The notes below the pieces were generated by a model. It worked only from the letters and a program-made list of their open reading frames with translations. It had not been told where the DNA came from and did not search any database. 64,000 nucleotides of DNA from Epiperipatus broadwayi (taxonomy: Eukaryota; Onychophora; Udeonychophora; Euonychophora; Peripatidae), in assembly GCA_028023455.1 (NCBI GenBank), contig JAQFVV010012446.1, positions 6,449,501-6,513,500 on the forward strand, given 5' to 3'. The position numbers were made by a program, and so were the translations under genes. This document shows positions 23,708-35,005 of the stretch, piece after piece (position 1 is the first letter of the stretch; every line of letters begins with the position of its first letter).

Positions 23708-24876
23708 GTAATATATGTTTTTGAAAGTGAATAATTAAAATTAGCAGAAGGATTATATTTAAAAAGAATTTGTAATTTTAATGATTAAATTTAAATTATT
23801 TTTTAATTATAATTGTTTAACATTGGCTGTGTATGATGTATTTATATATATACATATGTAAATCACACGACCACAGCCCTCATGCATAAATGAACCGATA
23901 GAATCATAAGTAATATGTTGTCATAGCAATTCTACAATTAGATAAAAAATGGAATCCATAGAATATCAGCAGCGAATATTTTTAGTTGTTTATCATGAGT
24001 TCAAACTTAACTAAATTTATTACTAATAGATTGTCATTTAATTTAGCTCGTTTACATACGTTCTCATTTCTGATAGATTTTAATTGAGAAGCTAATTTAT
24101 GTATAAATAGTAATAGTTGTTTTTTTTTAAATGATGATTGAAGCAAAAGAAGGACTTATATAATCAGAGAAAACTATTGTCAGCAATATTCTGATGTGCA
24201 TTAAGTGTGAAGTTTTTGGAAGATTTTTATTAATTTTAATGCATTAGATTTTTTTCTGAATAATTTCAATTTTTTATATTTAAAGCAACAGCAAATTATT
24301 TAATATTATTGAAAGCTATCTTTTATAATAATTTTTTAACAGGAGTTTTATGCTAGAGCTCCATCAGTATTGTAAAAGCATTGGTATTAAATTAGTACTA
24401 TTATTAGTCATTTATGTCCGTAGAGCCACCATTAGGACAAATTGAATTAGATTGTTAAAAGGAAGACTTTTTCTTCATCCTTTGAATATATTAATGATGA
24501 TGTTGGAGCATTTAAAACAATCAACAAAATTTACTTTATAATTTAAAAACTTTTGGACTAAGTTTATATAACAATAGAGCCTAAAGATAGAATGGTATCA
24601 TTCTACCTTTTTATAGTTTTCGATGTTATATAATTCTGTGGGAGGTGTATTTACTTCCGCTTTTCAATTACAAATATGCATAAATAATAATGTTTTTTTC
24701 AATGCGCTTTATACAATGCAATACTTTTTTCTACCACATTTTCACAATAGCTAACAGTTTCCATTGTTCAACAATCTTCCTCAGAACTATAATATACACA
24801 ATACATATATAATCTACATAATGTATTCAATCTGATTTATATTTATATTTGAAATTGAATATTTATTATTTTTTAG
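23708..24876 (+). other. VPS13 intron 4 (1.2 kb)
   Basis: GTAATA to TTATTTTTTAG. AT-rich, with a CTGAAGA/GAAAC hairpin motif on the minus strand at 24746-24790 and flanking repeat sequence from about 24690. Nothing else recognised. Confidence 0.8.
24746..24790 (-). repeat. CTGAGGA-stem-GAAAC motif with a paired outer stem
   Basis: The minus strand reads ATAGTT, CTGAGGA, AG, ATTGT-TGA-ACAAT, G, GAAAC, TGTT, AGCTAT. The inner stem is perfect (5 bp) and the outer ATAGTT/AGCTAT stem gives six consecutive pairs, counting one G-U. This is the best-folded member of the motif set and resembles a hammerhead core with extra bases next to helix II. Confidence 0.45.
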
Positions 24877-25184
24877 GCATTTTTGGATAATTTTCAGACT
24901 ACAAAAGAAAAAATCAAAGAGGCTAGTGCGGCAGCTACCGAAGCTGCTCTGAAGGGTATGGAAAATATGTACGTCAAAGCTACACGTGTAGCATTAAACA
25001 TTCGAATGAAAGCACCTGTGATTGTGATCCCCCAGTGCTCTAACAATCCTAATGCTCTGATTGCTGACTTGGGCTTTCTCACTCTAGTCAATCACTTTAT
25101 GCTCGGTAGCAAGAAAAACGAATTGGGTCAGCCTGCCATGTTTGATCGTTTAAAGCTGGAATTAGTAGATCTGAAACTTTCGAG
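24877..25184 (+). CDS. VPS13C: VPS13A/C-type lipid-transfer protein, largest exon in window
   Basis: Acceptor TTTTTTAG, donor AG/GTAATG, 308 nt, entry in phase 0, exit with two bases. The start AFLDNFQTTKEKIKEASAAA begins an alanine-rich amphipathic helix (to about residue 35). Next comes ATRVALNIRMKAPVIVIPQC, the hallmark 'L-x-(I/L)-x-(x)-K-A-P-V-I-x-(I/V)-P-Q' strand of VPS13A/C, and then NALIADLGFLTLVNHF and the 'D-x-(x)-K-(L)-x-L-x-x-(L/M)-(K/R)-L-(S/Y)-R' strand KLELVDLKLSR. In known VPS13s these strands line the hydrophobic lipid channel that bridges two membranes. The exon is intact and is the strongest single piece of evidence for the gene. Confidence 0.96.
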
Positions 25185-25557
25185 GTAATGATCTTTGATT
25201 AGACTTATTGCTTTATTATTATTGTTGTTATTATCATCATCACCGTTGTTGTTATAGTTGTTGATGATGATAATTAATACTTACATGTTTTTTATGTGTA
25301 TAAAATTTTTCAAAAATTCATTTGATAAATATATTTCATGACAATTTAATACTAAATTATTGGAAATGCGCATATATTATGTATTTTTAGTTTGAAGACA
25401 AGTAGAGTAACTACTAAGTAGTAGCCAAATGATAATACATGGTCGTCATCACTGGTAGTTTGCTGTTGATTGTCACTTTGTTACCTCTCTGTTATCACAT
25501 TTTATTCTAGTATTTCTATTTTACAACTGCATTAAAAATGTGTACATTATTAAAATA

Positions 25558-26031
25558 CACAAGTGTGCCCCAGTGAAAGAGCGCCACCTGCAGCACCATC
25601 CTTGAATTAACACATGTATCACATAGTGACATAGTTTAGCTATTCATCACAAATTTTAAGATACTAGTGTGTCTGGATCCTGAGTTGCAGTATGAAATGT
25701 GATAGTATATTTCGTAATGTAACTCCAATGGAACATTGTGCTAACATTTAAATTTGTTTTAAACTAGGAAAAACTGCTATTGAAGCATTTGAAATGGATT
25801 CAGACTCTATATGGAAATGAAACCATGAGTCACAAAAACGTTTTCAAATGGTTCACAAGATTTTGTGGTGGCGAAAAGAGCATTAAAAATTATAACTGTA
25901 CACAGTCACATTTTATATTATGACTGGTGATCCAGGTATGCTAATGCTTTAAAAGTTTTATAATGAATAGCTATACTATACCGCAGATTAGAGAGAAAAC
26001 CAGTTACTTTTCTACAGTGAACCGTTGGGTA
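25558..26031 (+). mobile_element. Mariner-derived short element (copy 2)
   Basis: Preceded by TA; begins CACAAGTGTGCCCCAGTGAA and ends with a diverged inverted copy (CCAGTTACTTTTCTACAGTG). The interior at about 25748-25890 aligns with the transposase N-terminal region at 34675 (AGGAAAAACTGCTATTGAAG, ACCATGAGTCACAAAAACG) but has lost the frame. It also shares the block GATCCAGGTATGCTAATG with the other copies. Confidence 0.7.
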
Positions 26032-29000
26032 TGTTGCGGGTTAATTCCCTCGTTCGAAAGCAGATAGGTAATCAAATAATAAATTTTCCTTTGATTTGCG
26101 CTTTCTAGCATTTCATTTTTACGACTGCCTTATTATTGTATCGGACATGATTAAAGGTTATTATCATCGCTGCGCGTAAGCATTTATTGTTTGGATATAC
26201 TTTTATTTTTTAATGTTTGTTTATAAGTTTTCTATACTTCGTTAAGTGTAATATTACAAAAAAAAAGTTTTTTTAATATCACTACAGCAGTTAGTGTAAT
26301 AATCAGTAATATCCATTTTTTATTTATTTTTTGATATGTTCATAGTCGTTCTTTATTATTATATTCTTTGAATGGTACGAAATTTAGATTCGAAGCCTAT
26401 AATTAGTTTTGAAAACTTTTCACCGAATAGTATGTTAATTATTACCATAGTCTAGCTTTGAAAGAGCCTTCTAAGTCAAAAATAGACTTCCGTTTCAATT
26501 TATTTTCATTACAATATCAGAAATCGTAGTGTAGATTAAAAGTTGTATAAATAGTAAATTCGTATAATAAATAGCTTTGTTAATTCCTCTGCAAAATATT
26601 AATTTTTACAGCTTTTATTAAGGTTTCAGAAGATTTGTGTATTATTTGCATAATTGCTTTTTTAGTATATTACACTCATGCACATATACATAACTCGGCA
26701 TATTAATAATATAGCATAGATAATTATACATACAGAAATTTCAAAAATATATGGATTGACTTTATTTGTAGAAATAACAATCATTTTATAGTGCTCTATA
26801 TATATATATAAGTAATTCAAATTCAGAAACTGTCATGGAAAAAACATATTAGTATTTAAAATGGAGTCAATTTTATTTCGTTAAATGATAAAAACGTCTT
26901 TTTAATATTGGCAAGTGATTACAGTTTGTAATGTATCAGATGCATTATAATATAAAACAAAAGTCAAAGCATAATAATATGAATATCCTTAGTAGGCAAT
27001 TGTCAATATTTTAGATAAAATTAAAAATGCAATCATTTTAAAATACGATATTTGCAAAGCAAATTAAGTCATCACATTTGTGAAGCATGCAAACGCACTT
27101 ACCATTAAGAAGTTTTAAATAAACTTTAAATAAAATGAAAAACTATAGTAAGAAAGAAAAAAGAAACGTAAGAATTGAAAAATTAGAACATTTTATTTTC
27201 AAAATTTGAACTTTAGGAATTAAACAATTTATAAATGTGATGCAAAAAAAAAAAATCATTGAAGAGAGAAAAACTTCAAAAAGCCGTAATCATAAGTTAA
27301 GAACAGGAAGTTGTGTAATAGTTTCAGAAAATAGACAGAATCAGAATAATCTGAAAAGTTTTTTTTATAATTTTATCATATAACTGTGATATTTTTAGCA
27401 AATTTTAGTGAATGTTGTGCTCGGCTTTTCTCTTATCCATATTTTATCTCCCAAGCAACTAACCATACCATTTTCCCTCCTTTTATGAAATTTTTGGATG
27501 TATATTAACCTTTTGTAATCTTTCAAATTGGAAATGTAAATTAATTTAAATGAGTATATATATTAAAATTTGGGATTATTTTTAAATTTTAAATATTTCA
27601 TTTATACTTTGAGGGAGGCACTTGTCATTAATTATTAAAAAGAAATCTTTATAAATTTTTTTAATATTATATATATTGTGCCATTACAATTTAGTCACTA
27701 GATAAATTTATAGTAATGTGCATGTAGAAAAGGTAAACCAAAAATCATCATCACAATTTTATATAACCATAAAAGAAGTTGTAGGGCATCCAAGTTTAAA
27801 CCCTACAAGGTCCAGTTCTAAAAGCTTTAAACAGAAAGAGAGTGGGACAACAATTATATGCTTTATTTGTTTGTGTGTTAATAGAAAGGTAATACACACA
27901 TTTAAACTATTTAATATTTAAATTTTTTGTTAAAAAAAAGCAAAGTTATAATGCATACATATAGGCAATGTATGTGTAAATTATTTAATTGTTTTATATT
28001 TCAAATATTCAACATTTTAACTTTCTTTAAAACTAAGCTATGCTTGATCAATTCTAACATTTTATTCTATACTTCTATTTTGCTTTTCTTTAATTATAAG
28101 TGGGATTTAAAAGTTACAGATTTAATTAAATAATTGGGTTATAATTACTAAGCTAGCAATTATATTATTTAAGGTTAGTTTATGAATGATTTGAAAGAAT
28201 GAAGGATGTGTGTACATTACATACAAAATTTTACATTTCCTAAATATTGAAAGAAAAGGAAGTATTAAATCTGTTAAATTATTTTTTTTGTACAATTGTT
28301 TGTTAAAAGAGGAAATCTGTTTAATCAGATATCAATCTTTGTAGCAATTTTTTTTTTGTAAATAATTGTTTTTCACTTTGGAAGCTTATAATGGGTCAGA
28401 ACTATGATTTTTGAAATTGTCTTATCAAGATCTAAAGAAGGAAGCTCAAAGATTTGAAGTGTTACCTGGATGTTAAAAGAAAAAAAAAAAAAAGAAAGGA
28501 AATAAGGATTGAGTCTATTTTTTTTTTTAAACAAAAGTGTCTGGAAAAAGGATTAAACTTTTCAGTTGAAAAATCATTTAGTTGAAAATAAATTAGAGAT
28601 CTAATTAAAACAAATTTGTCCAAAAATAGCAAGTGATGCTATCTCTGATTGGTTAAGTTAGCTAAAAATTGGATATAAAAAGCTGTCTTGAATTATTATG
28701 AAGATTATTGTGATTGATTCAGATTATTAAACTATCAAATTTGAATGTTGAAAATATAAGAAATGGCGGGCTAGAAAAATTATATGTATATCCCATTTGC
28801 CGGACCATCTGGAGGAAGCTGCACATCACATAGGAAAGAAAAGATGTGTCTAAAATAATATTCTACACCTTTCAACTGACCAGATAAATAAGATGTTTTT
28901 AATAGAAGGAAGAAAGCATTCACCTGCATTCAAAGAAGATGAATTAATCTACTGATAAATATTAATCATCAAGTCCAATTAATTGTTCCAACAACTGATT

Positions 29001-30220
29001 TTAAACTCAAGAAAATTTATAAATGTGAAAACAACTGCTGTATTTCATCCACATGCTTGACAGGAAGAGAAGAAAAATTAATATAATGATTTCCAAATTG
29101 TCCACTAAAGCAAATAACCTCAATAGAGTCATCATCATTAAATAGTTATACACCTCAAGAAAGAGATTGTTCCCACATAGTAGCTGCAGAAATATAGACA
29201 AGTTTGAACCCTTGGAAATTCGCCACAAACAAAAGATCGGTAATATGACTTTTTATATCTATTTTCTTTATGATATCAGTCTTAAGAAACATTTTAGCGA
29301 TAAAGTGGTATATTTTATTTAAAGAACTTTTAAAGACTATTCAGATCGATTAAAACAAGAATGTCTTACTAATAATAACTTTGAGCTTCATAAATGACCT
29401 TGAAAGTATGAAAATTATTTGTTTATTAATTTTACAATATTAATGTGTAAAACAATTTTTTTTTATGGTGTTATGATTTTAGTTTTAACTGATATATTAT
29501 TATTATTTTGGTTTTTAATAATATTTTGTTATTATGGGATAAAACACGCACATACATAATAATATTTTTATATGTGTATAATTGGGAGTGAATGTGAAAT
29601 AATGAGTAGTATTAGAATATTAGATTATTTTGTTTCAAGTTCAGTATAGATTTCAGCGCTTGGAAGAGAGGGGGGAGAAAATAATTTAAAACTTGTTTCT
29701 AAAACTTGCTCTTTCAATTCTACTAACATTTTTTTTTAATTCTATTTACATGTTAGATTTTTAAAGTATGTGTGCTAATGAGCAGATAATATTTTTTTTT
29801 AAATACTTTTCTCATGGAGTGAAAATCATGGTTAATGTGACGTCCAACTTAATACAAAATACATTTGAAGGGAAAGGGGGAAGAACTTAAAATTAATCTG
29901 AGGATTGTTATATAATCAATTATTATTATTATTATTCATGTCAATTTTCATATTTATCTAGAAATTTTTATGTATATGTTAGAAATGTAGTAATAAATAT
30001 TAGTTTGTTTTATTAAACGAGGCGTATATATTTCATTAAGTGTAGTCTTTGTTAAGTGTGATTATTCATCATCATCAATGGTTGAATATTAGTTATTTAA
30101 GATATAAGTAAATATGCTAAAATTAAGCAATAATTAGGAATTTCTTCATAAAATTTAGTTTTATGTTTAGGCTTAGTCCTAGAGCTGTAGTTGAAACCCT
30201 TGTCATTATCGTTATTATTA

Positions 30221-30241
30221 TCATCATCATCATCATCATCA
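30221..30241. repeat. (ATC)n microsatellite
   Basis: Seven perfect TCA/ATC units followed by AACG. RTE fragments in this window end in similar runs, but no RTE sequence follows here. Confidence 0.85.
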
Positions 30242-30582
30242 ACGTTTTAATTAATGAGCTGTTTAACTGTTTAAAGGCCATAAATAAATATTGATTTTAT
30301 AATATTTAGTGATCTCTTAGTATTATTATAACCACATCCCATCATCTATTTCATGCAAGGATGAGTGAATTGCCATCCTAAATTAGTTATATATAATCTG
30401 AGCTAGTGAACTTATAAAAATATTGAAACACATTTGTTATGCTAAGATCTGAGAAATGATTTATGTCTAATATACTCCACTTTGGTTTAAAGATGTTTTA
30501 CTTTTACCTAAATATTAGTGCTTATAGTGATATGGCTCAAAAAAAGCAAAATCTTCCATTTTATTATAAATAAAGTACCAAG

Positions 30583-30690
30583 AAGGGATTCAAACCCGGT
30601 ACATGTGAAAGGTTATCAGATATAACCGTGTCTAGATTCAGATAATCTAGTGGCGCCCTGCTAGACCATATTCACTTAGTATTTGTTTAA
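30583..30690 (-). repeat. tRNA-derived sequence with A and B boxes (probable SINE head)
   Basis: On the minus strand TGGTCTAGCAGGG fits the A box (TRGCNNAGYNGG). About 65 bases later CGGGTTTGAATCCC fits the B box (GGTTCRANNCC). The long spacing would suit a tRNA with an extended variable arm (Leu/Ser type), and CTAGATT/AATCTAG can pair in the middle. The T stem is imperfect and no terminal acceptor stem closes, so I call it a tRNA-derived repeat, not a functional tRNA gene. Confidence 0.5.
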
Positions 30691-30962
30691 ACATGCACTT
30701 AACATCAAACCAAGAAATGAAAGTGGATAAGATCTACTGCCTGTATACCTGAGTTATATTTTATTGAATTACGAGTGTACTCACTTCACGTGATTTCATA
30801 TAATACTGGTTATTAATAATTTGATCAACCTTTAATTTTGATATTGGACTCCTTTACTCAGATATAATAATAATATTTTTTTTTTGATTACTTTAATTAG
30901 GTTACAGTATATATAATATGCATTTATGCAATTGAACTTTAACATTATTATTTATTTACTAG

Positions 30963-31116
30963 AGTGATTATAGCTCCAAGGACTGATACAGCACTTGCTG
31001 AATGCTTGTTAATAGAACCGGTCAGCATAATGCTAGATTTAACAAGGAACTTGACTTTTGGTTGGTATAAAGATGTCCCAGAATTGGATGTTGCAGGAAA
31101 TTTGGCTGCTATTAGT
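30963..31116 (+). CDS. VPS13C: VPS13A/C-type lipid-transfer protein, internal exon
   Basis: Acceptor TTTACTAG, strong donor AGT/GTAAGT, 154 nt. The first base completes Arg of KLSR, and the exit is phase 0. It encodes VIIAPRTDTALAECLLIEPV, SIMLDLTRNLTFGWYKDVPE and LDVAGNLAAIS. 'L-x-P-V-x-(x)-x-L-x-(L/V)-x-R-N-L-(x)3-W-Y-x-x-(V/I)-P-x-(x)-x-(V)-x-(G)-x-L' is the expected VPS13A/C continuation; the R-N-L...W-Y...P core is present in full. The strand AGNLAAIS should pair with the next exon's start (MTMSQEDY). Confidence 0.95.
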
Positions 31117-31419
31117 GTAAGTTGATTATTTGATTGTGCTATGCGTATATATGTATTTGTAGGATTATTGACATTTAAAAGGTATATAATTTTGATATTT
31201 TCAAACTATTTGTTTTGTAGTAAATGGTGGAGATTTAATTTTTCTGGTTATCTGATTTTTAAAATGTTTATTATTAATCGAATTATGGCTACTGTGAAAA
31301 AAATTATATCTAGATTTGATAAAGCATATTTGAAAATTGAACTATGAGTTTAACATCTGTTGGGTAGATTGAATGATCTTCGACTGTTTTACATTTCTAT
31401 AGGAAATTTTTTTTTTTCA

Positions 31420-31895
31420 GCACATTTTTGCCACCTAGTGAAAGCTTTAGTAATCAATAGATGCCAAGTGGTAGTGCCTATTAAATCCCTCTCCAGTGCT
31501 GTCCTATCTAATATCTCATGATTAGTTTTTAGATCATGACTTTCATCAGTGCGGAACTTTTTGATCTGGCAGCAGTGCACTTCTAACTTGCGGATCTAAT
31601 GCAGTTTTCTTTTAGCAGTCCTTTTTTACTTCTTTGTTTTTCTATCAAGCTATTGGTTCAAATTGAAAACCATGTTAATATTTTCAATCTAAGCTGCTAA
31701 TGACTGCTAGAGGAAAGTCACATTTGATCTAAAAGATCCATATGCAATTCTCCCAGATCCAAAGCTCTTCATTTATGAAAGCTATAAGCTAAAAGTTAAT
31801 CTGAGGATATTGGATAGGATAGCACTGGATAGATTAAATTTTATTTGGTATCTATTAATTATTAAAGCTTACACTAGATAGCAAAAATGTGGTAA
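31420..31895. repeat. Family A-related long foldback (diverged)
   Basis: TTTTGCCACCTAGTGAAAGC, ATCAATAGATGCC and GTGCTGTCCTATC on the left are mirrored on the right by GGATAGGATAGCACTGG and CTATTAATTATTAAAGCTTA-CACTAGATAGCAAAAATGT. An inner pair also exists (AAAACCATG...TTTTCAATCTAAGC). The arms are clearly more diverged than those of the 19285 or 58304 hairpins, so this is an old copy. Confidence 0.7.
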
Positions 31896-32101
31896 GAAAA
31901 AAATTGTTGCTAACAGCATGACATAAATAGGGATCTTGTGATGTCTTAGTTTTTTACTCGTCTATTAGTCAAACGGTATATTTTTACATATTGGACAATC
32001 ATAAAAATCTAGCTTAATCCTATATGCTGTTTTTATATATATTTAAATAAATCCTATAATATATATAATAACAATTATAGTACACAAAAAAGCTTAGTTT
32101 C

Positions 32102-32555
32102 ACTGTATTGGAACTATTTTACAATTACAATCTACGCTGCATACATAGCGACATCTATCTCTTTTATATAAAATTAATTATAACTAATACAATATGTACA
32201 AGGCAGAAACAAAAAAAATCCTGTATAAATGTATACTATATAATTTTCCATTCATTTATCATTAGGCAATTATTAATCAAATTAATTGATGTTTTATATA
32301 TATTTACACAATTACATTAATTGCAACAAAAATAATTATGAATATATATAAAACATCGCTTAATTTATCTAATAATTGGCTAATGATAAATGAATAGAAA
32401 ATTATATTTTATACAATTTATACAGTTTTTTTTTTTTTTCTGCCTTGTATATATTGTATTATTGTTATAATAGATTATAGTTACCTTTAGATAAAAGAGA
32501 TATGTCGTTATGTATGCAATGTAGATTGTAATTGTAAAATAGTTCCAACACATTG
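32102..32555. repeat. 454-bp palindrome
   Basis: GGAACTATTTTACAATTACAATCTAC (shown here only to its pattern: GGAACTATTTT...ATCTAC) at 32109-32134 is mirrored by GTAGATTGTAATTGTAAAAT-AGTTCC at 32521-32546. The arms continue inwards through CTCTTTTATAT and CAAGGCAGAAA to the centre near 32320-32345, with scattered differences. No coding capacity. Confidence 0.8.
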
Positions 32556-33365
32556 AAAAGGGCAAAAATTAATATTTGCCAAAAAGAGGTTTTTTGTGTA
32601 TTATTACAGTTGTAATATGTATTATTGCTGTTATATAAAGTTAGTTTATATTATATCATATAATTTAGTTAAAGTCAGTTATATATATCTAAAATATCTT
32701 TTTTAAAGAAAAAAAAATTATTTTCACTGACTTTCTTTATATATATATTTATGCAGTCCGTCCTGTTATTAAAGTCATTTAAAGGGAAACAGATGTCATT
32801 TATTTTCCAGGGTGCATTGTAAATTGGGGAAGGGGAAATGAACTAGCTTTTGAAATATAGTTAATAAATATACATTGCACATTGAGTTTAAAAACAAGAA
32901 AAATGATAGGTTTTTTTTTAGAAAGCTGAGAAAAAAAAATTATTCTTATACTTTAATTTACAAGTGTTAAATCAATGGTGAATTCAATGAAAAGATTGTG
33001 TCTTGAACCAATTGAAGAGTTTGGGTTTACCATGAAATGTGCACTTTGGGATCCTTTGTTCTTTTCAGTTACCTTTACTCATGTGTTTCGAGAATATAAT
33101 GGTGGAGTTGAAGTTTTAAAAAATTTCTAAAAAAAAATTATTTTTATGTATTGATCTACTTTTTTTATTGTAAGGATAAACGTTACTCAAGATGGCAGCC
33201 ATGCCATAGTATATCTGTAGCTATTATTTATGTATTTATATATCTGTATAATGAAAAATGTTGAATTATTAGGTATTGTTTTATTATACAGTATATTATT
33301 TTGTTAAACAAATCCATCTTTTTTTATCATTATACTCATGCTTGTTTTATTTAAGTTAATTAATC

Positions 33366-33402
33366 TCACTGTTTCGACTGACCAGCAGTCTTCTTCAGAG
33401 TT
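33366..33402 (-). repeat. CTGAAGA-stem-GAAAC motif
   Basis: The minus strand reads CTGAAGA, A, GACTG-CTGGT-CAGTC, GAAACAGTG. The inner stem is perfect at 5 bp. The base after GAAACAGT is G, which would not suit hammerhead cleavage. Confidence 0.45.
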
Positions 33403-33768
33403 TCTTCTTATAATTTTATCAATGTATAAAGAAGTGTATAAGGTGAAAGAAAGAATATATAATTTGGAATACTGTGAGTCATTGTAGGAGCACAACATAT
33501 TGATTAATATTATAATAATATAATGAAAGGTGAGAGAATTTTTAATGATTTAGTTTTCTGTTATGTTTAAATTATAATGGATCTTGAAATGGATAATTTG
33601 TTCACATTTGCATTATATAAAATTTAGAAATTTCATTTGTTTTGGTGTTTTTTTTTTTTTTTTAAAAAAAAAAAAAGACTATTGTTATTTAAAGTGAATT
33701 ACTACAAGATTTATGGCAGTGAATTCATATGAAAATTAAAAACAAATTTTTATTTTTGAAATCTCTAG

Positions 33769-33907
33769 ATGACCATGAGCCAGGAAGATTATGCTGTACT
33801 GATGGATGTTTTGAATGACAATTTTGGCGAAGCTCAGTCCCCTACCCAGCCTCCACCCCAAAAGCCTTTACCAGAATCTTTAGATGCTAAGAAAATCAGC
33901 ACTTCAG
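33769..33907 (+). CDS. VPS13C: VPS13A/C-type lipid-transfer protein, internal exon with Pro-rich linker
   Basis: Acceptor ATCTCTAG, donor CAG/GTAAAC, 139 nt; enters in phase 0, exits with one base. It starts MTMSQEDYAVLMDVLNDNFG, matching the family's '(x)-L-S-Q-E-D-(x)-x-x-(L/I)-(M/F)-x-(x)-L-x-x-N' helix, which ends a groove module. It then becomes a variable linker, EAQSPTQPPPQKPLPESLDA, rich in proline and probably disordered. The first codon after the acceptor is ATG, but it continues the upstream frame and should not be taken as a start. The linker continues into the next exon. Confidence 0.93.
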
Positions 33908-34211
33908 GTAAACATGGCTCTTTATTCATATATATATAATAATAATTACTATAATTTTTGATAATTGTTTTGCTAACGGCTTAAGTAACAAAATTTATAT
34001 AATATAAATATCATAATCATAAATGCAGAGATCTGCGTCTTCTTGTGTGTTACGTGATGCAACGATTACAACATATGTGGCAAATTATTAAAAATTTCCA
34101 CAGTAAGGAAATTAGATATAGTTTGGGTTTTCATTAGTGACCGTACTTGAAACAATGATAATGTGTACAATTTTTTGTACGTTATGTGATTAATATCCTG
34201 CCTTATTAACT

Positions 34212-34330
34212 TTTAAACAAATCTACTTTTCTTTATCACTGTAACAATGCTTATTTCATCTTAATCAATCTGACAGTTTCAAATGACCTTTTATTGTTAC
34301 AGTGATAAAGGAAGGTAGAATTGTTTTAAT
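34212..34330. repeat. Short inverted repeat with GAAAC motif remnant
   Basis: CTACTTTTCTTTATCACTGT at 34222 mirrors ATTGTTACAGTGATAAAGGA at 34295. The enclosed minus-strand sequence contains TTTGAAACTGTCAGATT, the 3' half of the CTGAAGA/GAAAC motif. Confidence 0.55.
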
Positions 34331-34479
34331 TATTTATAATTTTATCAATGCATATAAAAGGATATAAGATGAAAGGAAGAATTATTAACTTTTACAGTGC
34401 CTACATGGGTAAATTTTGATTTAAAGGCTAAAATTGAAGCACTTAGAAAAATATCACTCATTGTCATTTTGATATTGTG

Positions 34480-35005
34480 CACATGATGTGGCCACTTAAT
34501 TACTTCAAGTTGCCTATAATGTCATCTTTTAATCAAGGCATATATAACTTAGCAACCTACTTTAACTATTTACCACAATAGTTTTAAGGAGATAGCTTGT
34601 CTAGATTACGAATTGTCACATGAAACATAACAATGTGTTTTATACCTTAACATATGACAGAATAATGCACTAACATTAAATTTTGTTTAAAATCGGGCAA
34701 AACTGCTGCTCAAACATTTGAAACGATTCAAACAGTGTATGATAGTGAAGCCATGAGTTGCAAGAACATTTTCAAGTGGTTTGCAAGATTTTGTGATGGC
34801 AGAGAGAGCATTGAGGATGATCTATGAAAATACAAAACGCACCATCACATTTGAGGTCATAACTTGTGATCTAGACATGCTAACTCCGTAAAATTTTTGT
34901 GGGGAATAGTAAAACTATGACGCTACTTAACACATGTTTTGATTCAAAGGTGGCACTTCTGGCCATTTAGAACAAAACCCATTACCTTTTCACTGGGACA
35001 CATTG
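34480..35005 (+). mobile_element. Mariner-derived short element (copy 3, best preserved)
   Basis: The right end, inverted, reads CAATGTGTCCCAGTGAAAAG and is followed by TA. The left end near 34480 is a diverged version (CACATGATGTGGCCAC). An open stretch of 50 codons at 34675-34827 encodes a mariner transposase N-terminal helix-turn-helix. After it the catalytic DDD region is absent, and the element runs straight into its 3' end. It is non-autonomous by internal deletion. Confidence 0.8.
34675..34827 (+). pseudogene. Mariner transposase N-terminal fragment
   Basis: The frame reads IKFCLKSGKTAAQTFETIQT, VYDSEAMSCKNIFKWFARFC, DGRESIEDDL and then stop. This is the canonical mariner pattern 'K-x-(A)-(x)-E-x-(x)-x-(x)-L/I...Y-x-(x)-x-A-(x)-S-x-x-x-(V/I)-(F)-x-W-(F)-x-(R)-F-x-x-G-R-x-x-(I/V)-x-D-D', a paired-type DNA-binding fold. 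The frame ends after DD and no catalytic triad follows. It could at most bind the element's own ends. Confidence 0.8.

Larger units (their letters stand above)
25185..30962 (+). other. VPS13 intron 5 (5.8 kb)
   Basis: GTAATG to TATTTACTAG. It holds a mariner remnant (25558-26031), an (ATC)n run (30221-30241) and a tRNA-like stretch (30583-30690). The 26040-30200 segment is AT-rich with poly-A and poly-T runs. Faint coding-like shadows near 28790-28990 (PDHLEEAAHHIGKK) could be an old retroelement, but I cannot support a call. Confidence 0.6.
31117..33768 (+). other. VPS13 intron 6 (2.7 kb)
   Basis: GTAAGT to AAATCTCTAG. It holds two long foldbacks (31420-31895 and 32102-32555) and a CTGAAGA/GAAAC motif (33366-33402). 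A poly-T/poly-A pair at 33645-33676 could form a simple hairpin just upstream of the acceptor. The remainder is plain AT-rich sequence. Confidence 0.75.

Noticed and set aside
30183-30245. RTE insertion at the (ATC)n run
   Set aside because: No RTE 3' sequence (CACTGCAGGATGAAGG) follows; it is only a microsatellite.
33769-33771. ATG directly after a splice acceptor as an alternative translation start
   Set aside because: The frame continues unbroken from upstream exons, and VPS13 homology covers both sides.
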